Shown here: one piece after another, positions 42,372 to 50,753 of the stretch
Layout: the number at the start of each line of letters is the position of its first letter
How positions within the stretch are numbered: position 1 is the first letter of the stretch
Assembly: GCA_036679405.1 (NCBI GenBank)
Contig: JAVBVZ010000027.1
Coordinates: forward strand, 1-62,204
DNA from: JAEYKI01 sp036679405
GTDB taxonomy: Bacteria > Bacillota > Clostridia > Christensenellales > Christensenellaceae
DNA: 62,204 nucleotides
Direction of reading: 5' to 3'
Position numbers and translations under genes: made by a program
Notes under the pieces: model-generated
Databases searched by the model: none
What the model was told of the DNA's origin: nothing
What the model saw: only the letters and a program-made list of their open reading frames with translations

Positions 42372-42419
42372 TTGACAAAAACATATTAATTAAATTATAC
42401 TTTTAGTAGTAAATACTAC
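42372..42419 (+). promoter_or_regulatory. glycerate kinase promoter with palindromic operator
   Basis: -35 TTGACA (42372-42377), an 18-base spacer and -10 TATACT (42396-42401) are followed after four bases by GTAGTAAATACTAC (42406-42419), an inverted repeat of GTAGTA and TACTAC. Spacing and the GTAGTAAATA core are the same as in the two minus-strand promoters. The site is similar in style to those bound by RpiR-family regulators such as HexR, and an rpiR gene lies downstream. Confidence 0.82.
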
Positions 42420-42448
42420 ATTTTATCACTTAAATTTTGGAGGTTCAC

Positions 42449-43855
42449 GTGGGAACTAAAATAAAAAATAATGCTGAGCTCACTTCACACGGCGATGTTG
42501 AATCCAGAAAAATCGTTTTAAACATCACTGAAGCGACGCTCAAATATTTGGATGCATACGAGCGCATCCGCGGCATTGCTTCTTACGACGGCACCACCTT
42601 AAAGATCGGAACGTGCAGCTGGGATCTGACCAAAAAGAAAAACGTCTACCTTATCGGCGCAGGAAAGGCCTGCAACGCCATGGCCATGGCGATTGATGAG
42701 ATTTTGGGAGACCGTCTGACCCGTGGAATCGCGATCGTCAAGATATCCGAAGATACGGATGTTTTCAACAAAACCGAAGTATATGTCGGCGGCCATCCCC
42801 TGCCCAACCAGGACGGATATGAAGCCTGCAAAAAAATCATCAGGCTGGTCGACGACGCCGGACCGGAAGATTTGTTCATTGTTGTGATCAGCGGCGGGAG
42901 TTCTGCCCTTATGAGCTGTCCGATCGACGGGATCACACTGCAAGACGAAATTGACACAACCGAGATCATGCTTAAATCCGGCGCAAACATTTTGGAAATC
43001 AACGCGATCCGCCGGCACATTTCCGCGCTGAACGGCGGCATGCTCGCCAAGCGGATTGAAAAATCCGGCGCAGAACTTATAGGAATCGGCATCAGCGACG
43101 CGGTCGGAACGCCGGCAACGGGGGATATCGGCATCCCGTATGCCCACTACCGGGGCACTCCCATGGGGCCGGACCAGACCACACTGGAAGAGGCACGCCG
43201 GGTGATTCGGGATTACGATGTAGCGGACAGGCTTCCCAGCCGGGTTGTAGATTATCTTATGAACTGCGGCCCCGAAGGCGAAACCCCGAAAGCCTTCCCG
43301 AACAACACTTATTTTTTGATTAATTCGCTTCCGGATTCCTGCATCTATGCAAAAAGAGTTTCGGAAAAGATGGGGATTCCCGCTTTGATCTTAACTTCTT
43401 TCCTGGAAGGGGAAAGCAAAGACGCGGGCGCCATATTTGCGTCTATCGCAAGGGAGATCCAAACCTACGGCAATCCGATAGCTGCCCCCTGCGTTATTTT
43501 AAGCAGCGGAGAGGTCACCACCAAAATAACGGACAACAAAACAATAACAGGCCATGGCGGGCCTTCACAGGAAATGACCACCGGCTTTGCCATTGCCGCC
43601 GCTAAAGCCGACGGATGTGCAATGCTGTCCATCGACTCGGAAGGCACAGACGGGACCACACCGGTCGCCGGCGGACTGACCGATTCAAAAACATACCTGG
43701 CCGCCTGCGGAAAAAACGTAGATCTGTTTGCAGCTTTGCGCGGCCACGCCTGTTACGAAGCGTTATCTGAAATCAGCGACGCGGTTCTCACCGGCAATAC
43801 CGGCACGAACCTTTGCGATTTTAACATAATGTATGTCCCGCCCCTTAAAAAGTAG
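42449..43855 (+). CDS. glycerate 2-kinase, MOFRL family (GckA-like)
   Basis: This 468-residue protein has the two-domain MOFRL glycerate kinase architecture: N-terminal domain with YLIGAGKACNAMAMAIDE and the ISGGSSALMSCPIDGI phosphate-binding segment, C-terminal MOFRL domain with SSGEVTTKITDN-type and TGHGGPSQEMTTGFA motifs and the D-rich SIDSEGTDGTTPVAGG. It phosphorylates D-glycerate to 2-phosphoglycerate with ATP. The GTG start at 42449 follows GGAGG by five bases, better than an in-frame TTG at 42437. It is followed by an enolase paralogue and an RpiR regulator and shares its operator with the heterocycle cluster, suggesting that glycerate or a related acid is a product of that pathway. 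Confidence 0.93.
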   Translation: MGTKIKNNAELTSHGDVESRKIVLNITEATLKYLDAYERIRGIASYDGTTLKIGTCSWDLTKKKNVYLIGAGKACNAMAMAIDEILGDRLTRGIAIVKISEDTDVFNKTEVYVGGHPLPNQDGYEACKKIIRLVDDAGPEDLFIVVISGGSSALMSCPIDGITLQDEIDTTEIMLKSGANILEINAIRRHISALNGGMLAKRIEKSGAELIGIGISDAVGTPATGDIGIPYAHYRGTPMGPDQTTLEEARRVIRDYDVADRLPSRVVDYLMNCGPEGETPKAFPNNTYFLINSLPDSCIYAKRVSEKMGIPALILTSFLEGESKDAGAIFASIAREIQTYGNPIAAPCVILSSGEVTTKITDNKTITGHGGPSQEMTTGFAIAAAKADGCAMLSIDSEGTDGTTPVAGGLTDSKTYLAACGKNVDLFAALRGHACYEALSEISDAVLTGNTGTNLCDFNIMYVPPLKK

Positions 43856-43926
43856 CATTTAAAAAAAGCCGGGCATCATAAAAAATATTGGCGCCACGGA
43901 TGCGGCAAATATGAAAGGAACTAAAA

Positions 43927-45204
43927 ATGTCAAATACAAAAATAAAGAATATTCTTGCACGCCAACTGATCGACTGCAAGTGCCGACCCATGGTTGAAGT
44001 GGATGTAATTTGCGAAGACGGAACCGTCGGCAGTGGAAGTGCGCCGACCGGAAGTTCCGTTGGTATACACGAAGCGTTTGTCCTGCGTGACAATAACAAA
44101 TATGAATACGACGGCATGAGCGTTCATAAGGCCGTTCATAACGTTGAGGAGATCCTTCGTCCCGCACTGATCGGTATGGATGTACAAGACCAGCGTTCGA
44201 TTGACGAAACCATGATTGACCTGGATGGCACGCCCAACAAATCCAAGCTGGGCGGCAACGCCATATACAGCACCTCTATTGCGGTGCTTCGCGCTGCTGC
44301 AAACGCAGAACATACGACCACTTACCGCTATCTGGCCGGCGGCGACATCAAAACCGTGCCCGTTCCGTCTTTCAACGTTATAAACGGCGGCCGCTACGGA
44401 GACATCACCCTTGCCTTCAATGAATTTTTAATCGTCCCTTATAAAGCGGACGATATTCATGAAGCGGTCCATATTGGAACACAGGTTTTCCAAAAACTGC
44501 AGAGCGTAATAAGCGGCCACCTTGGGAAAGAGCCTATTGTTGCACGCTCCTATGGCTGGGCTGCTCCATCCGACGATCCGGAAGTCGTTCTTTATCTGAT
44601 GCAAAAAGCGGTAGAAGAATGCGGCTATCAGGACAAGGTGGTTTTTGGGCTGGATTGCGCTTCCAGCGAGATGTACGATCAGAAAACCAACACGTATCTC
44701 ATGAAAGGAAAACGGGTATCCGCCGATGAACTCATCGATTACACAAAAGGCCTTGCCAAACGTTTTCCTCTCCTGTTTATTGAAGATCTGCTCGGCGAAG
44801 ACGATTGGAACGGATTTAAAAATGCCGTTAAAAATATTGACCGCTCCATGATCATAGGTGATGATTTTACGGTCACCAACATGGACAGGATCAACCGGGC
44901 ATATGAAATGAAAGCGATCGACGGTTTTGTTTTAAAGCCGAATCAGGTAGGCACCATCACACAGGCCTTGGATGCATACGACTTTGCCAAACAGCATGAC
45001 TTGTTTGTGATTCCCTCGGGCCGTGCCGGCGGCGTTACCAACGACATTATCATGGATCTTGCGGTCGGCCTTCAGGTGCGTATGATTAAAAACGGCGCGC
45101 CCCGTTCCGGTGAACGGATTGACAAGCTGAATTTCCTGATGCGGGCGGCAAGCCTTCATCCGGGCTGCACGCTTGCCGATTTGTCGAGCGCCGTTAAATT
45201 TTAG
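43927..45204 (+). CDS. enolase-family paralogue with altered catalytic residues
   Basis: This 425-residue protein aligns along its full length with enolase. The three metal ligands are kept (Asp243, Glu286, Asp312), as are the general-base lysine Lys337 and Lys388. However the general acid glutamate of the GDEGG motif is replaced (RSYGWAAP, Tyr209), the histidine of NGGxHADN is Tyr157, and the SHRSGETED phosphate-contact loop reads PSGRAGGVTND, losing the histidine. True enolase activity is therefore doubtful; proton abstraction chemistry on another acid or phosphoacid is possible. It follows glycerate 2-kinase by 71 bases in the same direction, so it probably acts on that product or a relative. 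A housekeeping enolase should exist elsewhere. Confidence 0.9.
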   Translation: MSNTKIKNILARQLIDCKCRPMVEVDVICEDGTVGSGSAPTGSSVGIHEAFVLRDNNKYEYDGMSVHKAVHNVEEILRPALIGMDVQDQRSIDETMIDLDGTPNKSKLGGNAIYSTSIAVLRAAANAEHTTTYRYLAGGDIKTVPVPSFNVINGGRYGDITLAFNEFLIVPYKADDIHEAVHIGTQVFQKLQSVISGHLGKEPIVARSYGWAAPSDDPEVVLYLMQKAVEECGYQDKVVFGLDCASSEMYDQKTNTYLMKGKRVSADELIDYTKGLAKRFPLLFIEDLLGEDDWNGFKNAVKNIDRSMIIGDDFTVTNMDRINRAYEMKAIDGFVLKPNQVGTITQALDAYDFAKQHDLFVIPSGRAGGVTNDIIMDLAVGLQVRMIKNGAPRSGERIDKLNFLMRAASLHPGCTLADLSSAVKF

Positions 45205-45254
45205 AGGGATTTTCCTTTTTTTAAACATTTGATCATATTTGTTCTTTACGTCAG

Positions 45255-45291
45255 GATTGTAATTATGGTATTATTGTCTATAATTACAATC
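45255..45291 (+). promoter_or_regulatory. perfect 11-bp inverted repeat upstream of rpiR
   Basis: GATTGTAATTA (45255-45265) and TAATTACAATC (45281-45291) are exact inverted copies separated by 15 bases, ending 46 bases before the rpiR start. The centre is AT-rich. The site is well placed for autoregulation by the RpiR protein or for control of readthrough from the enolase-like gene. Confidence 0.6.
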
Positions 45292-45337
45292 TTGTTTTTT
45301 CAAGAAATGATCAAAAATCACAAAAGGGCGGGATAAT

Positions 45338-46183
45338 ATGTCCGATATTTTATCAAAAATTTCAGAAGAATTCCATACTTTTACCCATTCGCAAAAGGCG
45401 GTCGCAAACTACGTTGCAGAAAACACAAACACCCTTGCATTCAGTACCTTAGATGACTTTGCCCTGCAAATCGGTGTCAGCACAACCACTGTAATCCGTT
45501 TTGCGCGCGCACTTGGATATAACGGTTATTCCGACATGCAAAAAGATATCCAGAACCTCATCCGCGACAAGGTTAGTTTGCCCGAACGCCTGACTTCGTC
45601 CATCAGCATTGATGAAGAGCAACTCTCACTGGACACCTTAAATAATGATTTAAACAACATCAATTCTACATTTGAGGCTATTTCCAAAGAGGTCATGCAC
45701 AAAGCCATCGATGCGATTTTGGCCGCAAAAAACGTATATCTTCTGGGGCTGCGCAGTTCTTTTACGCTTTCGTACTATATGGCCTCGCGACTGGGACAAA
45801 TCCGGAAAAATGTCCATCTGATCCAATCGGTAGGCATGGGGTTTCCGGAGGAAATTATCAATGCAAAAGAAAATGACGTTTGCATTGGATTCATGTTTCC
45901 GCGCTATTCAAAGCACACGGCAAACATTCTCTCCTGGTTTAAACAACGGGGCGTAAAAATCATTTTGATTACCAGCCCCAACTGGAGTACTGTCAAACAT
46001 TACGGGGACATTATCCTCCCCTGCTACGTCAACAGCATATCATTTAAAAATTCATTCGTCGCGCCTATGTGCCTCATCAACTACATTACGGCCGCCATCG
46101 CGATGGACGACCTTCCCGGCGCAATGGAAGTAATCAAACAGACGGAGCAAATTTTAAGCCAGGGATATTACCTCGGTCTCTAA
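45338..46183 (+). CDS. MurR/RpiR family transcriptional regulator
   Basis: This 281-residue regulator has an N-terminal RpiR helix-turn-helix (FSTLDDFALQIGVSTTTVIRFARALGYNGYSDMQKDI) and a C-terminal SIS sugar-phosphate-binding domain (AKNVYLLGLRSSFTLSYYMASRLGQ). Such proteins sense phosphorylated sugars or sugar acids. It is the third gene after glycerate kinase and the enolase paralogue and is the best candidate to bind the GTAGTAAATA operators shared by three promoters here; 2-phosphoglycerate or a related phosphoacid would be a logical effector. Both ideas are inference. GGGCGGGATAAT precedes the ATG. Confidence 0.93.
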   Translation: MSDILSKISEEFHTFTHSQKAVANYVAENTNTLAFSTLDDFALQIGVSTTTVIRFARALGYNGYSDMQKDIQNLIRDKVSLPERLTSSISIDEEQLSLDTLNNDLNNINSTFEAISKEVMHKAIDAILAAKNVYLLGLRSSFTLSYYMASRLGQIRKNVHLIQSVGMGFPEEIINAKENDVCIGFMFPRYSKHTANILSWFKQRGVKIILITSPNWSTVKHYGDIILPCYVNSISFKNSFVAPMCLINYITAAIAMDDLPGAMEVIKQTEQILSQGYYLGL

Positions 46184-46224
46184 ACCGAGCCCGCTTTTCT
46201 TTCCGGCGTTTTGCGCAAAAAGCT

Positions 46225-47334
46225 TTACACATCAGCGGCCGCCTGCCCGATCCGGGCAAAGCGGCCGTATTTCCGTGCAGCCAAAAGCAGGGCATGCAAA
46301 TGATCCGCGCTTACGCCCGGCGGCAGCTGACATCCTGCGGCCAGCGTATAGCCGCACGGACTGTCCGCTCCCTGCCGGATGCATTCTTTGGCCGACGCTA
46401 CCACTTCATCAAGCGTACCGTTAAGCATGACTTCCACCGGCGGTACGTTCCCGGCTATCGCCATCCTGCCGCCCACAGCGGCCTTCAGCTCTCCCAAATC
46501 TTCGCAGTTATCCACCCGAAACGACGCATACTCCATCTGCGCCAACTTCTCCCACACCGAAGCGGTTTTTCCACAGATATGCAGCCCCGGTTTTTTACCG
46601 GTGATACGTTCTACCTCTTTGCGCATCCTCAGCAAAAAAGGCGCCGCCTGCTCTTCAAATATCCGCAGGCCCACCACGCTCAGAGAGGCAACGGGATCAG
46701 CGACATTCACCGAAACAACTCCATACTCTTCATTCACGGCCCTTACCCAGCGCAAGACTGATTCAAGCGACAGTTCCAGCAATACACGAAGTTTTTCCGG
46801 ACGCTCCAACGCTTCTACCAATAACGCCTCCAGCGGCATGATCGAGGCTGCTGTGGAAAAAGGTCCTGCAATATCCGTTGAAAGCGGACATTTTTTGCCA
46901 AAACGGTGCCTGTAACGTCCCATATCGTCCATCATTTCCCGTAAAACCGGCGAGCTGTACGGATCAGGAGGCTCGAGACTGTCCGACGCCCGAATATCCG
47001 AAAGCGGATAGCTTTTCAAATATACGCTCTCTCCCTCCGGATAAACGGCCTTGGCCCCCAGGGCAATTCCAATCCCTTTTAAATTCGGGCCAATACTGAT
47101 CCCCCAACAAGAAAAATCCCGACTGGCATGTTCATACACCCCGGCTCTTATATTAAAATCACGGCGATAGCCGCCCGGTGTAAACCCATACAACGGCGCC
47201 ATCCCTTCCCGCACCGAGAGCGCCACCGGCAGACGGTCTACTTCCTTTCCTTCCCAATACGCCTTCAGGCGCTCTTCCTGGGTCATTTTGTCTTTATAAC
47301 GCCGTATTTCCCGCATCAATTCAATGTGGTCCAT
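46225..47334 (-). CDS. uroporphyrinogen decarboxylase family protein (MtaA/MtbA-like)
   Basis: This 369-residue URO-D superfamily protein has HICG around residue 255 and a C-terminal GCQLPPG, which give the His-x-Cys...Cys zinc set of MtaA/MtbA-type methyltransferases rather than the heme enzyme. Relatives move methyl groups between corrinoid proteins and a thiol or other acceptor. No corrinoid protein or methyltransferase partner lies next to it here. The ATG at 47334 follows AAGGTG. It is transcribed divergently from the ADP-ribosylglycohydrolase pair. Its substrate is unknown. Confidence 0.88.
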   Translation of the reverse strand: MDHIELMREIRRYKDKMTQEERLKAYWEGKEVDRLPVALSVREGMAPLYGFTPGGYRRDFNIRAGVYEHASRDFSCWGISIGPNLKGIGIALGAKAVYPEGESVYLKSYPLSDIRASDSLEPPDPYSSPVLREMMDDMGRYRHRFGKKCPLSTDIAGPFSTAASIMPLEALLVEALERPEKLRVLLELSLESVLRWVRAVNEEYGVVSVNVADPVASLSVVGLRIFEEQAAPFLLRMRKEVERITGKKPGLHICGKTASVWEKLAQMEYASFRVDNCEDLGELKAAVGGRMAIAGNVPPVEVMLNGTLDEVVASAKECIRQGADSPCGYTLAAGCQLPPGVSADHLHALLLAARKYGRFARIGQAAADV

Positions 47335-47468
47335 AAACTTCACCTTACCTATTATTTTTTTCTATAAAAGCGCGCCCGCTATAGACTGATATAATTTTAC
47401 AGTGCCGCAAATCCATGTTAGAATTCAAACAGCAGCATACCGCACTATACGTAAAAGCGAGGAATGAT

Positions 47469-48515
47469 ATGACAGATTATTCACTTTCCGACCGGATTTT
47501 GGGCGCCCTTATCGGCGCCGCTGCCGGCGATGGCATGGGCGCCGCCACCGAAGCGCGCACCACCCAGCAAATCACAGACTGTTTTGGCCATCCTGTTACG
47601 GACTTTGAAACGCCACCCCCGGATACGTTCGGTGCGGGCAACGTTGCCGGACAGGTTACCGACGATTTCAGTTCCGCTTACTTTCTTGCACAAAGCATTG
47701 CGGACTGCGGCGGCAAGGTAAGCAAAGAAGCTGTCAGCACCGCGCTGGTCCGCTGGTCGGAACACAAGATATTTTTTGACCGTTTTGCCGGTCCTACCAC
47801 CCGTATAGCAATCAAGCGCTGTAAGGGAGAACCGGTTCCGCCAAGCAAAGGCGTCAACCTTAAGTCCCGGCAGGCCACCAACGGAGCCGCCATGCGCATT
47901 TCTCCGATTGGAATGTTCCATCCCGGAAACCTTGAAAAAACAATTGAAGACAGCATAACCGTCACCATGGTCTCACATGACAACGTGCCGGCCCTGTCCG
48001 GCGCCTGTGCGGTATCCTGTGCGGTCAGCCGCGCGCTTATGCCGGAAGCAGACCTGTATCAGGTCCTTCAGGCGGCACGCTTTGGCGCAATAGAAGGAGA
48101 ACGTCTGGGGCGGCTGGTTGCCGACGACGTGCCCTCTCCTTCCGTCTTACGCAGGCTGGATGAAGCGATCCGTATTGCTCTCGGGCCCGGTTCCCCGGAA
48201 GAAAAAATGCACGCCCTTGGCCGCCGTATTGGCGCGGGCCTCCATATAGCGGAAGCCGTGCCCTGCGCTATCGGCTTCGTCGCAGCCAATCCCGGGGACG
48301 CCGTAGGCGCTATCATCGGCGCCGTCAATGTAGGATACGACACGGATACCATTGCCACCATGACCGGCGCCATTGCCGGCGCTCTTCAGGGAGCGTCCGC
48401 TTTCCCCCCGCATTATCTGCCCACACTGGAGGGGGCCAACGGCCTTCAGATTGAAAATCTGGCCGAAAGAATCACCACGCTTGCCGCCAAGGAGGAACCC
48501 CATGAGCAAAACTGA
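47469..48515 (+). CDS. ADP-ribosylglycohydrolase family protein (first of a tandem pair)
   Basis: This 348-residue member of the ADP-ribosylglycohydrolase (DraG/ARH) fold hydrolyses N- or O-glycosidic bonds of ADP-ribose-like or ribosylated substrates with two magnesium ions. The N-terminal LGALIGAAAGDGMGAATEARTT is typical; VTDDFSSAYFLAQ stands where the family has TDDT; the C-terminal metal site NVGYDTDTIATMTGAIAGA is intact. GAGGAATGAT precedes the ATG at 47469. It overlaps the second copy by 14 bases, so the two are co-translated. With PsuG-like, PfkB and a nucleoside-type importer nearby, a metabolic rather than protein-modifying role is likely. Confidence 0.9.
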   Translation: MTDYSLSDRILGALIGAAAGDGMGAATEARTTQQITDCFGHPVTDFETPPPDTFGAGNVAGQVTDDFSSAYFLAQSIADCGGKVSKEAVSTALVRWSEHKIFFDRFAGPTTRIAIKRCKGEPVPPSKGVNLKSRQATNGAAMRISPIGMFHPGNLEKTIEDSITVTMVSHDNVPALSGACAVSCAVSRALMPEADLYQVLQAARFGAIEGERLGRLVADDVPSPSVLRRLDEAIRIALGPGSPEEKMHALGRRIGAGLHIAEAVPCAIGFVAANPGDAVGAIIGAVNVGYDTDTIATMTGAIAGALQGASAFPPHYLPTLEGANGLQIENLAERITTLAAKEEPHEQN

Positions 48516-49563
48516 ACTTTTTTACAACAAAACGCTGGGCTGCATCCTGGGTGCGGCAGCAGGTGACGCCATGGGTGCAGCTACCGAAGGCAAGTCCACT
48601 CTGCAGATTGCCGCTGTTTTCGGCGGCCGGGTCACGAACTTCAACACACCGCCAGCGGACAGCCTTGCCCGCGGACGTAAAAAAGGCCAGGTCACAGATG
48701 CTTTCAGCATTCCCTATATACTGTCCCGGCATCTTCTTGATTCCGGCGGACAGGCGAGCCGCCGCCTCTCGGAAGACGCATTGATTGAATGGGGCCGTAC
48801 AGAATGGTTTGCACCTTTTGCGGGCATGACGACCCGCAAAGTGGTCAACCGCCTGAACAAAACCGAAGGTCAGGAAATGTGGTCTTATTCCGGCCACCTT
48901 GGCAACAAGCTTTTTAAAGGACATTACTACGCCCTTTCTTCCAACGGTGCCGCCGTAAAAGCATATCCGGCCGGCCTGCTCCATCCGGGCGACCCTGAAG
49001 CTGCCATCCTCGACGCAGTTGAAATCACGATGGCTTCCCATGACGACCCTCTAAGCATTTCGGGCGCATGTGCCGCCGCTGCCGCCATCGCTGCCGCTTT
49101 TAAAGAAAAAGCTTCCGTTTTTTCGATGACCGACGCCGCAATCCGCGGCTCCATTCTGGGCGAAAAACTGGCACGGCAAAAGCAGGATATTTTTGTTTAT
49201 CCCGGCCCCTCGGTTACCGAACGAATAGAAATGGCTGTTGAAACGGCACTGCGTCATCCGGAAGATGAAGCAATGGAAGCAATCGGCGCTCTAATCGGCA
49301 GCGGTCCTGCCGTTGCCGAAACGCTGCCCGCGGCTTTTGGCCTTTTGGTTGCAAGGGAACGCCACCTTCTCTCCGCTCTTTTTGACGCAGTCAACATCGG
49401 AGATGAAACTGCGGCCGTCGCTTCACTGACCGGCGCCTTTGCAGGCGCCCTTAAAGGTTTCTCTCTTTTTCCTGCGGACTATCTTCCTACACTGGATGAC
49501 GCCAACGGGTTTGACCTGGCGGCGCACACCCGTAAGTGGGCTGCCCTGACCGGACACAACTGA
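48502..49563 (+). CDS. ADP-ribosylglycohydrolase family protein (second of a tandem pair)
   Basis: This 353-residue paralogue of the preceding protein has the same opening LGCILGAAAGDAMGAATEGKST. The two first-site positions read VTDAFSIPY, so an Asp is replaced by Ala compared with TDD. The C-terminal metal motif NIGDETAAVASLTGAFAGA has Glu in place of the second Asp and lacks the next acidic residue. Altered metal ligands in both places suggest a different substrate or a non-catalytic partner for the first copy. GGAGGAACCCC lies inside the previous gene and fixes the start at 48502. Confidence 0.9.
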   Translation: MSKTELFYNKTLGCILGAAAGDAMGAATEGKSTLQIAAVFGGRVTNFNTPPADSLARGRKKGQVTDAFSIPYILSRHLLDSGGQASRRLSEDALIEWGRTEWFAPFAGMTTRKVVNRLNKTEGQEMWSYSGHLGNKLFKGHYYALSSNGAAVKAYPAGLLHPGDPEAAILDAVEITMASHDDPLSISGACAAAAAIAAAFKEKASVFSMTDAAIRGSILGEKLARQKQDIFVYPGPSVTERIEMAVETALRHPEDEAMEAIGALIGSGPAVAETLPAAFGLLVARERHLLSALFDAVNIGDETAAVASLTGAFAGALKGFSLFPADYLPTLDDANGFDLAAHTRKWAALTGHN

Positions 49564-49567
49564 ATCT

Positions 49568-50713
49568 TTACCCCAGCATTTCTACAAAAGCGTTCAGGCG
49601 CGTAGAAAGTTGTCCCTGATCGGTGAGCGAATAATCCGTCTCCACCGCCAGATACGGCAGACCCATTTCATCATGCACCAATCGCCTTATCCCCCGTGTC
49701 TCCACCGCATATGTGTGGCACGCCTGCAGCACAACCTCGACCACGCCGTCCACATGGTACTCGCGGATCATCCGTTCAAGCAACGTTTTCCGGTTTTCAT
49801 TGGGCGACATGCACGAACAGCCGATATTCAAATAAAACCGGGCCAACTCCGCATAAATATCATCGGCGGTTTCGTCCACTAATCCGTAAAGCGGCTTAGC
49901 CCCGTTGCAATTTTCAAAAGCGACTACATAGGCGCTGTCTTCTAAAATGGTCAGGATCTTCTTGTATACCCCGACAAGCGGACTTCCGGTAACCAAGATG
50001 CGCGGCTTTCGCTCAGGCAGGCTTCCCCGCTCGAGTATCCGGCCGGTCAGCGCTTCGATTTCCGCAGCCGAAGCCGCACGGTCAAAGCTGTACGTAGCAC
50101 TGTTGAGCACCTTGTAGCATTCAAGCCCGGTCATGGGGGGCGGATCTTTCTGCATGGTCTCATAAAACCGTATGAGCGCCCTGCGTTCACGGTTTCGGAG
50201 TGCAACCGCCGCACGCAATTTTTCTTCGGTAATTGAGACGCCAAACAAATTTTCCAGTTTGTCTTTGAAGCGGTAAAGTTCTTTCTCCCATAACGCAAGC
50301 CCCTCCGGAGACTGGCGATTGGGCAGATCCATCACATATACGTTTTTGAAATCGGCCAGATATTCATACATCTTTTTTTTGCCGTCGCACGTGTTTTCCC
50401 CCACCACCAGATCCGCAAAATAAAAATACGGGCACTTATCTGTCTTGCCGAAACCGTAACTGGCTTTGATCAACGGACAGAGCGTGCGCGGCAGATCCCC
50501 TTCGGCCGCCGGAATGGTTTCATCACTGGTTGCGCACAGCCCCACCACCGCCGCGCCCGCCGCCATAGGCAGCTCTATCGGCAAATAGGTGCAAAAAGCG
50601 CCCACCAGCGGTTTCCCGCTCCGCTTATATTCCAAAGCCGTTATAAAGTTTTCCCGCCGTTTTTCATCAAAACTTTCAAAAATCTCGGGTAATTCTCCGT
50701 TTTTGATATCCAT
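49568..50713 (-). CDS. double-cubane-cluster-containing anaerobic reductase (HgdB/YjiM-like)
   Basis: This 381-residue protein of the 2-hydroxyacyl-CoA dehydratase D-component family has the double-cubane subgroup signature: TLCPLIKASYGF, CPYFYFADLVVGENTCDGKKKMYEYL, GCSCMSPNENR and LQACHTYAVETRG. Such enzymes reduce small molecules at very low potential after ATP-driven electron injection by a BcrAD-type activator. No activator gene is present in this window, so it must be supplied elsewhere. AGGAGAACATTC precedes the ATG. It converges with the ADP-ribosylglycohydrolase pair (4-base gap) and diverges from the PsuG-like gene. A second homologue lies at 57492. The physiological substrate is unknown. 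Confidence 0.92.
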   Translation of the reverse strand: MDIKNGELPEIFESFDEKRRENFITALEYKRSGKPLVGAFCTYLPIELPMAAGAAVVGLCATSDETIPAAEGDLPRTLCPLIKASYGFGKTDKCPYFYFADLVVGENTCDGKKKMYEYLADFKNVYVMDLPNRQSPEGLALWEKELYRFKDKLENLFGVSITEEKLRAAVALRNRERRALIRFYETMQKDPPPMTGLECYKVLNSATYSFDRAASAAEIEALTGRILERGSLPERKPRILVTGSPLVGVYKKILTILEDSAYVVAFENCNGAKPLYGLVDETADDIYAELARFYLNIGCSCMSPNENRKTLLERMIREYHVDGVVEVVLQACHTYAVETRGIRRLVHDEMGLPYLAVETDYSLTDQGQLSTRLNAFVEMLG

Positions 50714-50753
50714 GAATGTTCTCCTAACGCTTAACGATTAAAGGATGTATCTT

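Noticed and set aside
43927..45204. Calling this gene the housekeeping enolase (eno)
   Set aside because: Key catalytic residues are replaced and the operon context is glycerate kinase plus a specific regulator, not glycolysis genes.
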